Below, piece after piece: positions 1 through 7,518 of a stretch of DNA of 64,000 nt (its first letter is position 1; each line of letters opens with the position of its first letter). Source of the DNA: Micromonospora sp. WMMD961. GTDB lineage: Bacteria > Actinomycetota > Actinomycetes > Mycobacteriales > Micromonosporaceae. Below the pieces are notes generated by a model, which saw only the letters and a list, made by a program, of their open reading frames with translations, made no database searches and was not told the origin of the DNA. The stretch covers positions 2,949,501 through 3,013,500 of the forward strand of contig NZ_JARUBJ010000002.1 in assembly GCF_029626145.1 (NCBI RefSeq). The letters are read 5' to 3'. A program made the translations under genes and the position numbers.

Positions 1-5
1 GTCCG

Positions 6-407
6 TCAATGCGGGTCAGGCCTTCGGGCCTTGCCGATCAAGCCGAGGTGGGTGTGCTCGAATCCTTCGGTCGTCTTGAGGCCGTAACCGAGGCCGCGAT
101 CGACGGCGATGTGGAACACCCAGGCAAGGGCCAGAACTCCGAGCCAAGCGATCCGGTCGCCGAATCCGGCCGCGGCCACGGCAACCGCGCCCAGCGCAGC
201 CGGCAGCGTGTAGGAGTGCGCCAGGTTGTAGCAGAAGGCGCCGACGCGTGGCCCGCGCAGGTAGCCGAGCATGGACAGGTCGAAGACGAGGAAGAGGGCA
301 AGCAGCGACCACCACGGGTACCCGGCGGTGACGGTCACGACGACGGCGAGAGCCGCGACGACGAGGCCTTCGACGCGCTGCACTGCGACCGGACTCAGAT
401 ACGGCAT
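6..407 (-). CDS. DUF4260 family small membrane protein
   Basis: A 133-residue hydrophobic protein with about four membrane segments. The family hallmarks are readable: DLSMLGYLRGPRVGA near residues 43-57, YNLAHSY just after, and HIAVDRGLGYGLK followed by FEHTHLG near the C-terminus. These match the DUF4260 family, whose biochemical role is unknown. The ATG at 405-407 is preceded by a GAGGTG ribosome site, so this start is preferred. The stop lies five bases from the window edge, so a downstream partner cannot be judged. The pattern of conserved His, Asp and Arg among helices hints at an enzyme or sensor, but that is only inference. Confidence 0.8.
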   Translation of the reverse strand: MPYLSPVAVQRVEGLVVAALAVVVTVTAGYPWWSLLALFLVFDLSMLGYLRGPRVGAFCYNLAHSYTLPAALGAVAVAAAGFGDRIAWLGVLALAWVFHIAVDRGLGYGLKTTEGFEHTHLGLIGKARRPDPH

Positions 408-792
408 CTCACACCTCGATGTCGGTCAGGGACACGGGTGGGTTGTCGTCCCGTTGCTGGCCTGACCTCGGGAAGAGGATAGACCGGCGGTGGCGACCCT
501 CGTGCTCGGTTAGCGGACACCAGCTTCGTCGAAGGCGACGAGCCGCCCCGCGAACCAGGCGGGTCGGCCAGATGGGGTGGTGGGTGACGGCCGGTGCCGA
601 TGTGACGAGCGCACGGGACGGCGGCTGCGAAGCCAGTCGGGGTAGTGGGTCAGCCCTGCGGTGTCTGACCGCAGGGCTGACCCGCGTGGCCGCAGTACGG
701 CTGAAGACGGCTCTGCCAGCAAGCACACAGGACGGCCCTGGTGTCGGTGCGTGGGCCTTTCGGCGTGTGCAGGCTCAGCTCTCCGTGCACGA
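408..792. other. intergenic region with one strong hairpin
   Basis: A 385-base stretch without a convincing gene. Open frames exist on both strands but their translations are arginine- and proline-rich shadows with no family pattern. The only structured element I see is the hairpin at 647-683, listed separately. Confidence 0.6.
647..683. terminator. perfect 15-bp inverted repeat, probable terminator
   Basis: GGGTCAGCCCTGCGG at 647-661 is followed by a 7-base loop and its exact complement at 669-683. It lies about 110 bases beyond the stop of the leftward iron-sulfur gene. No T-run follows, as is usual for high-GC actinobacterial terminators. A protein-binding site is the alternative. Confidence 0.6.
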
Positions 793-1074
793 CTAACTGT
801 CCGACGGAGTTGCGCGTGATCTGCGTGGGCCGGTCTGGGTCTCGGCCCCGCCGTCCACGAGTTCGTACTGCAGCGCCCCCGATGGGCAGCGCCGTACCAC
901 TTCGGCCAGGCGCTCGGCCTCGGCACCGTCGGGCCGAATCCACGGGCGCTGGGCCGTGTCGAAGACCTCCGGCAGGCCGCGGACGCACTCGGCGGCGTGT
1001 ACGCAACGCCTCGCTTCGAACGTGACAGTGATTTTCTGGCCCTCGTACGCCTTCTTCATGGTTCCGTTGCTCAT
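793..1074 (-). CDS. YjdI-like divergent 4Fe-4S mono-cluster protein
   Basis: A 93-residue soluble protein. Cysteines at 24, 30 and 63 sit in the pattern RRCVHAAECVRGLP ... RPWI ... CPSGAL, the signature of the divergent single-cluster ferredoxin family that includes E. coli YjdI. The ATG at 1072-1074 has GGAGG about six bases upstream, so it is chosen over upstream codons in the open frame. It lies 31 bases downstream of the YjdJ-like acetyltransferase gene and is probably co-transcribed; the same two families are neighbours in E. coli. The C-terminal 20 residues are polar and look disordered. It probably carries an Fe-S cluster, but the function is unknown. Confidence 0.85.
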   Translation of the reverse strand: MSNGTMKKAYEGQKITVTFEARRCVHAAECVRGLPEVFDTAQRPWIRPDGAEAERLAEVVRRCPSGALQYELVDGGAETQTGPRRSRATPSDS

Positions 1075-1105
1075 CGCGGCCTCCGTCGTCGCTGTGCTCG
1101 GCCGT

Positions 1106-1414
1106 TCAGTCACTGACCCTGCTGTAGGCCTGGTACACCAGGTTCTGATACTCGGGGTGCCTGGCGATCCACCCCGCGATAAATGGGCAGGTCGCCAAGA
1201 CCAGCAGGTTCGCGGCGCGCGCATCGTCGAGGGCGGTTCGGGCCAGTGCTGCCCCGACTCCCCTTCCCTCGTACTCCGGCGAGACCTCGGTGTGTACGAA
1301 CGCGACGAGTTCCGTGGTACGGATGTACTGCGCGACGCCCGCGACCTTGGACTCTCCGTCGACGCGGGCCTCGTATCGCTTGGCCTCGGGGACATCACTC
1401 ACTCTTACTGCCAT
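1106..1414 (-). CDS. YjdJ-like GNAT-type N-acetyltransferase
   Basis: A 102-residue minimal GNAT fold. The acetyl-CoA loop is EYEGRGVGAAL (about residues 48-58) and the C-terminal CPFIAGWIARHPEYQNLV resembles the YjdJ/COG2388 family. The ATG at 1412-1414 is preceded by GGAGG at good spacing; an upstream in-frame start would add 11 residues lacking family pattern. It is the first gene of a two-gene leftward unit with the iron-sulfur protein. The substrate is unknown. The protein lacks a second GNAT half and is short for classical GNATs, as expected for this subfamily. Confidence 0.85.
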   Translation of the reverse strand: MAVRVSDVPEAKRYEARVDGESKVAGVAQYIRTTELVAFVHTEVSPEYEGRGVGAALARTALDDARAANLLVLATCPFIAGWIARHPEYQNLVYQAYSRVSD

Positions 1415-1719
1415 GTGTCCTCCATATGTCTTTAGCGTGGATCTCAAGCCACGGTGGTTCGGTCTAGTTGATGCATCACTTAACGCCCCCGGCCTCCTGG
1501 GCCGACCCGTTATCAGGACTTGGTGGACAACGCGGCGCTGGGCGTCGCCAAGTTGCCCGGGCGCAGCCGTCTCCGCGTCGTCTCGGTCAAACGCGGCGGT
1601 TCCGCGGTCACCACCCAGTGTGCGTCAGCAACCGGCCGCGACCAGTGACACCGCGTCACATGCGGTGATGACACGGTGCCACTACCGGATCGGCTGCTCC
1701 CGCACTTCAAGGGAGTCCT
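1415..1719. other. gene-free spacer, possible decayed coding DNA
   Basis: No intact gene. A rightward open stretch near 1515-1650 reads plausibly (LVDNAALGVAKLPG...), but it has no start or recognisable family. Together with the ABC remnant downstream, this looks like DNA that once encoded a protein and has decayed. Confidence 0.35.
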
Positions 1720-2043
1720 GGCCACCAAACAGTCGCCGACGTCGAACGGCTCAACGTCATCTGCAGCGGCGCTCATTCAGTGGAGGATCTCTCTTTCCAG
1801 GTACGGCGAGGCGAGCACCACGTGCCGTTCGGCAAGAGCGGTGCCGGAAGGACCTCGATCCTGGTCGTCATCGAGGGGCACCGGACGCCGATTTCCGGCA
1901 TAACGCCCGGGCTCAGGCCTCCGGCAGTGCGTGTTTGCGGGCGCAGCCCGCGCGATCAACGGCGGGGGTGCTCGATGCGCCAGCGTCTCTTGAACAGCAC
2001 GACGAACATCCCCAGGCCGATCCAACGGAGACAGGCCAAGTGA
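1720..2043 (+). pseudogene. remnant of an ABC-transporter ATP-binding domain
   Basis: The rightward frame through 1780-2043 reads VEDLSFQVRRGE, then GKSGAGRTS, then VIEGHRTPISG. This lines up with the N-terminal third of drug-type ABC ATPases (V.DLSF.V..GE, GPNGAGKTT, .LEG.R.P.SG). The Walker A lysine is replaced by arginine and the alignment then becomes gappy (VRVCGRSPRDQRRG). The frame stops before any Q-loop, signature or Walker B motif. The frame remains open upstream to about 1720 (VADVERLNVICSG). No intact ABC partner flanks it. I read it as a truncated, non-functional relic; the short length makes chance resemblance possible. Confidence 0.5.
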
Positions 2044-2053
2044 CGTTGGAGTA

Positions 2054-2713
2054 TTAGCCCGCGGCGAGTCGGCTGAGGAACGCAGATGTGCTCAATGGTT
2101 GCTCGGGAAGCGACGTCGGCGCGTCCGCCCGTAGGCCATCAAGGAGAATCGGGAGAAGTCGCCGCCAGAGCCGTGGGTTCGCCTCGCCGAAGGTCTCGAT
2201 GAGGTGCGCCATCAGGGACATCAGGACTCCGATGTCGGTGGTTGTGACGTCGGCCCGGATCGCCTGCTGCTCGCGACCGCGCTGCAACAGGTGGTCGATG
2301 CAGCGCTCGACACGGGCCCGGACGTCGTCGGCTCCAGAGTCTTCAGTCGGCGCGCCTCTCAGAAGCTTCCCGAGGGCCCGTTTGTTCGCCTGCGGTTCGA
2401 GCACCGCTTCGAAGAAGGCCGCAAGTCCGTCGGCCGCGTCCGCCATCGTTGCCGCGCGTTCTGCTGCCTTGAGCATTGTCTCGACCGTCTCGGCGAAGAC
2501 TGCTTGCGCGAGAGCGTACTTGTTGGGGAAGTGGCGATAGGCGGTGCCAACACCGACTCCGGCTCGTCGTGCGACGTCGTCGAGCGTCGGCATCAGCCCT
2601 GCCGCGTCGAACAGCTCGCTTCCGGCGGCGATGAGCGCAGAGCGGTTCCGCTCCGCGTCCTTGCGTCGCACCCGTCCATCGGGCGGCTGGGCTGGGCGTG
2701 TGCTCTCGTCCAT
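2054..2713 (-). CDS. TetR family transcriptional repressor
   Basis: A 219-residue TetR protein. The N-terminal helix-turn-helix is clear (PTLDDVARRAGVGVGTAYRHFPNK, about residues 45-68), followed by a divergent all-helical ligand domain. The ATG at 2711-2713 has GGGAGGAC upstream. It is divergent from the aldo/keto-reductase-like gene and the SDR. The 124-base intergenic region between the start codons contains two identical-type palindromes, CGGAGA-N4-TCTCCG, likely its operators, implying autoregulation and control of the divergent operon. The inducer is unknown, but a reactive carbonyl or hydrophobic xenobiotic would fit the neighbouring reductases. Confidence 0.88.
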   Translation of the reverse strand: MDESTRPAQPPDGRVRRKDAERNRSALIAAGSELFDAAGLMPTLDDVARRAGVGVGTAYRHFPNKYALAQAVFAETVETMLKAAERAATMADAADGLAAFFEAVLEPQANKRALGKLLRGAPTEDSGADDVRARVERCIDHLLQRGREQQAIRADVTTTDIGVLMSLMAHLIETFGEANPRLWRRLLPILLDGLRADAPTSLPEQPLSTSAFLSRLAAG

Positions 2714-2742
2714 ACGTCCTCCCAATCACGTGTCCCAGGAAT

Positions 2743-2758
2743 CGGAGACGCTTCTCCG
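2743..2758. promoter_or_regulatory. operator-like palindrome, copy 1 (CGGAGA-N4-TCTCCG)
   Basis: CGGAGACGCTTCTCCG is a perfect 6+6 inverted repeat between the divergent TetR and reductase genes. It is repeated 36 bases downstream with only the inner bases changed. This is a likely binding site for the adjacent TetR protein. Confidence 0.7.
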
Positions 2759-2778
2759 CTATGCTACCGTGGCTGTAG

Positions 2779-2794
2779 CGGAGATACTTCTCCG
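2779..2794. promoter_or_regulatory. operator-like palindrome, copy 2 (CGGAGA-N4-TCTCCG)
   Basis: CGGAGATACTTCTCCG is the second copy of the same palindrome. It ends 43 bases before the GTG start of the reductase-like gene. The 36-base centre spacing (about three and a half helical turns) allows two repressor dimers. Confidence 0.7.
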
Positions 2795-2837
2795 TTTCCG
2801 TGAGGCATGTCGGCCCAGGTGGAGGAGGAGGACTTCT

Positions 2838-3809
2838 GTGCCCGTCGAGCGGATCATCTTCGGCACCATGACACTCGGCTACCACGGCAGGGGAGTGCGC
2901 GTCCGCGACGTCTCCACGGCGAGGCGGATGCTCGATCAGTTCCATAGCCGTGGCTACCGCGAGATCGACACCTGCTACGTCTACGGCGACGGCTCGTGCG
3001 AGCAGATGCTCGGCGATCTGCGCGTCCATGACCACCTCGAGGTCGCCCTACGGTACGACCCGGTCGCCACGCCCAGGGGCCACGAGCCGGAGGTGCTTCG
3101 CGCCTCCTTGAGCGCCAGCCTCAAGCGACTCCGCGTAGCACGGGCCGACCTGCTCTATCTGAACCTGCGCGGCCGGGACACCCGCTGGGAGGACACTCTG
3201 CGAACCGTCCATGAGCTGCACGAGGAAGGCCTCGTCACGGAGTTCGGACTGAGCAATATCGCTCCGGAGGATGTCGCGGAGACGCTCGCCATCGTGGCGC
3301 GCGAAGGCTGGGTCCGCCCGACGGTCTACCAGGGCCTGTACAACGCCATGTCCCGCTCGGCGGAGGTCGAACTCTTGCCGCTGCTGCACGAACAGGGAAT
3401 CCGTTTCCACGCCTACAACCCGCTCGCTGGCGGTGCCTTCGCACCCGGATTCGGGGACGACGAGTCAGTGGGCACCGGCTCCCGATTCGACCAGGGGCAC
3501 CCTCAGGGCATCGAGTATCGCCGCCGATATTGGAACGAGCCGTACCTGCAAGGGATGCATCAGTTCAGGGCTGGTTGCGAAGCATCGGGCGTCTCACCCA
3601 CCGATGCCGCCCTGCGCTGGCTCGTGCATCACTCCCACCTCGGCGCCGTACATGGCGACGGCATCATCCTCGGCGCGTCCAGACCCGAACACCTCGTCCA
3701 GAACCTCGACGCGGTGCAGAGCGCGCCGCTTTCTCCCGAGCTGCTCGTCGCGATCGACGCGGCGAGCGAGACCACTCGCCCGGCCTGGCCGTCGATGCGC
3801 CGAGCCTGA
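2838..3809 (+). CDS. aldo/keto reductase-like protein (AKR7-like) with altered catalytic residues
   Basis: A 323-residue single-domain (beta/alpha)8 protein. The C-terminal half follows the aflatoxin-aldehyde-reductase (AKR7) pattern well: EFGLSN, RPTVYQGLYNA, FHAYNPLAGG, and a final IILGASRPEHL cofactor loop. The GTG at 2838 follows a purine-rich GGAGGAGGAG site; an open frame extends further upstream but crosses the operators. In the catalytic tetrad Asp44 and Tyr49 (DTCYVYG) are present. The usual lysine is Arg72 (EVALRYDP) and the usual histidine is Asn109 (LLYLNLRG). NADPH-linked carbonyl reduction is therefore uncertain. It is the first gene of a probable operon with the SDR, 37 bases downstream, under TetR control. 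Confidence 0.85.
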   Translation: MPVERIIFGTMTLGYHGRGVRVRDVSTARRMLDQFHSRGYREIDTCYVYGDGSCEQMLGDLRVHDHLEVALRYDPVATPRGHEPEVLRASLSASLKRLRVARADLLYLNLRGRDTRWEDTLRTVHELHEEGLVTEFGLSNIAPEDVAETLAIVAREGWVRPTVYQGLYNAMSRSAEVELLPLLHEQGIRFHAYNPLAGGAFAPGFGDDESVGTGSRFDQGHPQGIEYRRRYWNEPYLQGMHQFRAGCEASGVSPTDAALRWLVHHSHLGAVHGDGIILGASRPEHLVQNLDAVQSAPLSPELLVAIDAASETTRPAWPSMRRA

Positions 3810-3846
3810 CACCCACGGATAGTGAAGTGATAAGGAGTTCACTGGC

Positions 3847-4680
3847 ATGACGACAAACGCCCCTAAAACCTGGTTCATCACGGGAGCATCGCGAGGCCTG
3901 GGCGTCCGGTGGGCGGAAGCTGCGCTCTCCCGTGGCGACCGTGTCGCTGCGACCGCACGATCTGCCGACGCGTTGCGCCCTCTCGTCGAGAGTTATGGCG
4001 ACCTGGTCCTTCCGCTCGAACTCGATGTCACGGATGAGACGGCGGTGCATCAGGCGATCGATACCGCCGAGGACCGGCTCGGCGGTATCGACATCCTGGT
4101 CAACAACGCGGGGCAGGCGGTGATGGGCGCCGTCGAGGAGGTCAGCGCGGCGCAGGCACGAGTGCAGATGGAGGTCAACTACTTCGGCGCTCTGTACGCG
4201 ACGCAGGCAGTTCTGCCGCACATGAGGGAGCGTCGCCGCGGCCGGATCATCCAGATCTCGTCCATGGGTGGGGTCATCGCCACCCCTGTCATGGGGACCT
4301 ACCACGCAACGAAGTGGGCGCTGGAGGCGCTGAGCCAGGCTCTGGCGGCAGAGGTCTCGGAGTACGGCATCCACGTGACGCTGATCGAACCACTGACGTT
4401 CCCGAGCGAACTCGGTACTCCTGCTCCGCAGATGTCCGAGTACGACCATGCCCGCAAGGCGCTGATGGCGGGCTTCGAGGGCACCGGAATCGCTCCAGGT
4501 GATCCGGCCGCGGCCGCACAGGCGATCCTCGCCGTCGCTGATGATCCCAATCCACCGCTGCGAGTTCTGTTCGGCGCGAATGGCCTGAAATTGCTTCGTC
4601 CAGAGTACGCGCGCCGAATCGCCCTGTGGGAGGAGTGGGATCACCTCGCCCGGCTCGCACAGGGCACCTCACCAGCCTGA
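3847..4680 (+). CDS. short-chain dehydrogenase/reductase (classical SDR)
   Basis: A 277-residue Rossmann oxidoreductase. The cofactor loop TGASRGLG spans residues 12-19, NNAG 86-89, the catalytic Ser is at 138/139 and the YHATK motif has Tyr152 and Lys156. An Arg/Ser-rich stretch after beta-2 (TARSAD) suggests NADP(H). The closest style is the group often annotated as oxidoreductases with NADP-dependent ketone or aldehyde substrates. The start ATG follows AAGGAG. It lies 37 bases after the reductase-like gene and before a strong hairpin, so the two form a unit probably repressed by the divergent TetR. The substrate is unknown. Confidence 0.9.
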   Translation: MTTNAPKTWFITGASRGLGVRWAEAALSRGDRVAATARSADALRPLVESYGDLVLPLELDVTDETAVHQAIDTAEDRLGGIDILVNNAGQAVMGAVEEVSAAQARVQMEVNYFGALYATQAVLPHMRERRRGRIIQISSMGGVIATPVMGTYHATKWALEALSQALAAEVSEYGIHVTLIEPLTFPSELGTPAPQMSEYDHARKALMAGFEGTGIAPGDPAAAAQAILAVADDPNPPLRVLFGANGLKLLRPEYARRIALWEEWDHLARLAQGTSPA

Positions 4681-4710
4681 GGTTGGGACCCTGCCCCGGG
4701 CTTGGTTGAA

Positions 4711-4752
4711 CGACGGTGTCGGGCATTCCTCGGGAGGCGCCCGACACCGTCG
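4711..4752. terminator. 14-bp inverted repeat after the SDR gene
   Basis: CGACGGTGTCGGGC at 4711-4724 pairs exactly with 4739-4752 across a 14-base loop, 30 bases after the SDR stop. This is probably the rightward terminator of the reductase-SDR operon. Confidence 0.7.
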
Positions 4753-5539
4753 GACGGGTCGCCACGGCACGCAGAGAGCCAGCCACGCCTGGACCTGAGC
4801 GGCCTGCCGGTTACCGTCTGGCGCGCCGAGCAGAGAGTGCCACGGCGAGACTGCGGAGTGGCGCGGCCTTGGCAATGGCGGCAGCGAAGTGGGGCCACCT
4901 CTCGCCACGTCGAGACCGACCCGTCCGGGTCAGATCACCCTGCCTGCGGGTAGGGCGGGCCGAGGAGCACTCGCTCCGCGCGAGTCTCCAAGGGGTCTGC
5001 ACGTCGACCTGGTCAAGACCGTCCTCGGCGGACGTGGCGGCGGCAATGCCGGCCTCGCCCAAGGCGGCCGGGGCGGGGTACGGCCGGAACAGGGCGTCGA
5101 TCTGGTACGGGAGGTTACTGGCGGCAGCAACGGGACAGAGTGATCATGTCCGCTGACGGGCGGACAGCCGGTCGGCGGACATGATCACCTCTGGCCTCTG
5201 CCGTGTACGACCACTCCGCGGAGTGTCCCGCCGGGTCGGCGCTGAAACCGGCCTCGCGCGCCGCCTCCACTACGCCCCGATCACCGCAGCGGCTGGAAAC
5301 TGGACGGCGCACACGACGGGGCTCGACCGGCTCTCCGTACGGCCCCCCTGGTCGGCACCGGTATGTGCGGCGTGCCGGAGTCAACGAAGGCCGGCGACAG
5401 GATCCTCACGTGAGGCGAGGTTGATGATGGATGTGTCGCGCACGGGGAGCTTCTTTTCGGGGTTGTGGTCGGGCGCCACTCGATGGTGGTCTCGGGCGCC
5501 ACGAACCCATCGCGGCAGGCATCTGAGCTTCACCCGTTC
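4753..5539. other. 787-base region without an intact gene, contains a long inverted repeat
   Basis: No complete gene is convincing. On the leftward strand an open stretch around 5130-4810 contains LPYQIDALFRPYPAPAALGE, and another ends at a stop at 5381-5383 after LPVRDTSIINLASREDP. Both read more like protein than noise but have no start and no family I recognise. The perfect inverted repeat at 5140-5188 lies between them. Decayed genes or a degenerate mobile element are possible; nothing proves either. Confidence 0.4.
5140..5188. repeat. perfect 14-bp inverted repeat GTGATCATGTCCGC
   Basis: GTGATCATGTCCGC at 5140-5153 is matched exactly by its complement at 5175-5188, with a 21-base GC-rich loop. 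It is about 390 bases beyond the upstream operon's own hairpin and about 350 bases beyond the leftward SDR stop. An ordinary terminator role for either gene is therefore doubtful. It could terminate a lost gene, bind a protein or mark a mobile element. Confidence 0.55.
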
Positions 5540-6277
5540 TCACACGATGGTGCGGCCGCCGTTCACGTCCAGCACGGTGCCGGTGACGAACCGTGCCTCG
5601 TCGCTGACGAGGAACGCGATGGCTGCGGCGATGTCTTCCGGATTGGCGACGAAGCCCAGCGGGGCCTGCGCTGCGAGCAGTTGCAGGTAATCTCCCATGG
5701 CCTCGGATCCCGGAGTACGGGTCGGACCGGGGCTGACGGAGTTCACGCGTACACCGGCGGGGCCGAACTCGGCTGCCCAGCTCTTGGTCAGCAGGTCCAG
5801 GGCGGCCTTGCTCGCCCCGTAGACCGACAGACCGGGGAGCGCGACTTCGGCGGCCAGCGTGGACACGTTGACGATCGCTCCACTGCCGCGCGCGGCCATC
5901 GCGGGTGCGATGTTCGCGACCAGGTAGAACGGGGCCTTCAGGTTGGTGGCCAGCACCGCGTCGAAGGTCGACTCCTCGGTGCCGGCGGTGGGGCCGCCGG
6001 CACCGATCGCCGCGTTGTTCACCAGGATGTCGAGGGTTCCGCCGGCGACCTCGGTGGCTTTGGCCGCGAGTTCGACAGCGGACTGTGCGTCACGCAGGTC
6101 CGCGCGGACGAAGTGGGCCTCGTTTCCTTCGGAGCGGATCTGCTCCACTACTTCCTGCCCTCGTCGCGTGTCGCGGCCGGAGACGACGACATGGATGCTG
6201 TTGCGGGCGAGCTTGAGCGCGGTGGCGCGGCCGATTCCGCTCGTCGAGCCGGTGATGAGGGCGGTTTTGGTGCTCAC
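5540..6277 (-). CDS. short-chain dehydrogenase/reductase (FabG-like)
   Basis: A 245-residue classical SDR. TGSTSGIG lies at residues 9-16, NNAA at 87-90, the catalytic Ser at about 139, and YGASK with Tyr153 and Lys157. The C-terminal LVSDEARFVTGTVLDVNGG is typical of FabG-type oxidoreductases. SGRDTRR after beta-2 suggests NADP(H). It lies 72 bases downstream of the HSL-type hydrolase on the same strand. The pair is probably one unit controlled from the ACGTAC boxes upstream of the hydrolase. A cleavage-then-oxidation route for an ester or lactone substrate would fit, but this is inference. Confidence 0.9.
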   Translation of the reverse strand: MSTKTALITGSTSGIGRATALKLARNSIHVVVSGRDTRRGQEVVEQIRSEGNEAHFVRADLRDAQSAVELAAKATEVAGGTLDILVNNAAIGAGGPTAGTEESTFDAVLATNLKAPFYLVANIAPAMAARGSGAIVNVSTLAAEVALPGLSVYGASKAALDLLTKSWAAEFGPAGVRVNSVSPGPTRTPGSEAMGDYLQLLAAQAPLGFVANPEDIAAAIAFLVSDEARFVTGTVLDVNGGRTIV

Positions 6278-6349
6278 GGGATCTCCTCGCTGGTGGTTTC
6301 TGACGGTCCGGGATGTGACCGGGTGACGGGGGCCAGGAAGCGGTTGGTG

Positions 6350-7288
6350 TTAAAGGCCCTGAAGGAAGGCGACGCGATCTGCGAACGCGCTCTGTGCGAT
6401 GCGGGAGTGGGGCGCGAGTCGGTCGAAACCGTGGAATGCGCCGGGGCGCACCGACAGGTGCACGGGCACACCGTGTTCCATGAGTCGCGTGGCGTAGGCG
6501 ACCGTCTCCGCGCAGAAGAGATCCAGTTGGCCGACTTCGAGGTAAGCCGGTGGCAGCTCGTGGAGTGAGCCTGCTCGGGCGACGGACGCGGAGGCCGGCA
6601 CGTCCTCGGTGCCGTACTTGTCGCCGAGGTAGGCCCGCCAGCCGGTGATGTTGTCGGCCACCGACCAGGCCAGAAACGGCTCGACCGCCGGGTCGGCGAC
6701 TGCGGTGCGGTCATCGAGCATCGGGTAGACCAGGATCTGCGCCGCCAAAGGCCCGATCTGACGGTCACGACACACCAGCGCGGCCGCTGCCGCGAGGCCG
6801 CCTCCGGCGGAGTCGCCCATGAGCGCGACTCGGGCCCCGGGTACGCGCTCTGCGGCGTGCTCGATCGCCCACCGGACCGCTGTGACGCAGTCCTCGACCG
6901 CTGCCGGGAACGGCGATTCGGGCGCCAGGCGATAGTCGACCGCGATCATCGCTACCCCGGCCTCCTCGGCGTAGCGGCGGCAAACGTGGTCGTAGCCGTC
7001 GAGGTCACCGGCGATGAGACCGCCTCCGTGGACATAGACAACTAGTGCGTTCGGTACGTTCTCCGGCTTGTAGAGGCGTAGCGGAATGGCGTGCCCATCC
7101 GAAGACGGCACGGTGAAGTCCACGATCTCGACACTGTCGTCGGGTGTGGCGACGGCAGTGAGTCCGTTGTAGAGGGCGTCGATGTTCGCCCGCCGCGTCT
7201 TCCAGTCATCGACGACCGGCGGCGTGGGTGGGGCGGCGGCCACGATCGCGCGGGCGGCCTCGAAAAGTTCCTTGTCGATACTGAACAT
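6350..7288 (-). CDS. alpha/beta hydrolase, hormone-sensitive-lipase family esterase
   Basis: A 312-residue alpha/beta hydrolase. The oxyanion motif HGGG lies at residues 87-90 and the nucleophile motif GDSAGG has Ser160. Asp256 (GQLDLFC) and His286 (GAFHGFD) complete the triad at the expected spacing. It is a cytoplasmic carboxylesterase or lipase for short acyl esters. The ATG at 7286-7288 follows AGAGGA; upstream in-frame starts would add over 100 residues of unrelated sequence. Two palindromic boxes lie 110-150 bases upstream of the start. It is the first gene of a leftward unit with the SDR. Confidence 0.9.
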   Translation of the reverse strand: MFSIDKELFEAARAIVAAAPPTPPVVDDWKTRRANIDALYNGLTAVATPDDSVEIVDFTVPSSDGHAIPLRLYKPENVPNALVVYVHGGGLIAGDLDGYDHVCRRYAEEAGVAMIAVDYRLAPESPFPAAVEDCVTAVRWAIEHAAERVPGARVALMGDSAGGGLAAAAALVCRDRQIGPLAAQILVYPMLDDRTAVADPAVEPFLAWSVADNITGWRAYLGDKYGTEDVPASASVARAGSLHELPPAYLEVGQLDLFCAETVAYATRLMEHGVPVHLSVRPGAFHGFDRLAPHSRIAQSAFADRVAFLQGL

Positions 7289-7397
7289 GTGATCCTCTGA
7301 ATGAGAGTGAATTCGCCCCGGCCCCGCTGCGCTCTTGATTGGGCCAGCCGCCGGGATCCGTCTGCTGATCGCGCAGAGCGGGTGCCCCCAACAGGAC

Positions 7398-7438
7398 ACG
7401 TACAACGTACGTAAGCCTGTCTCGCGTACGCCGTACGT
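7398..7438. promoter_or_regulatory. two operator-like palindromes, ACGTAC-N3-GTACGT type
   Basis: ACGTACAACGTACGT at 7398-7412 is a perfect 6+6 repeat with a 3-base centre. GCGTACGCCGTACGT at 7424-7438 differs by one base. The same two box types, with the same AAC/GTT and GCC centres, recur at 8227-8271 beside the TetR gene. They lie upstream of the hydrolase-SDR unit and downstream of the mycothiol-type gene, so they probably repress the former. Confidence 0.7.
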
Positions 7439-7518
7439 GTCAAGTGATCTGGGGCACCTCGCGTCGAGAGGCTGGGCTCGGCACGACGCAACTGGGCCAT
7501 CCCGAGCCTGATTCCGGT

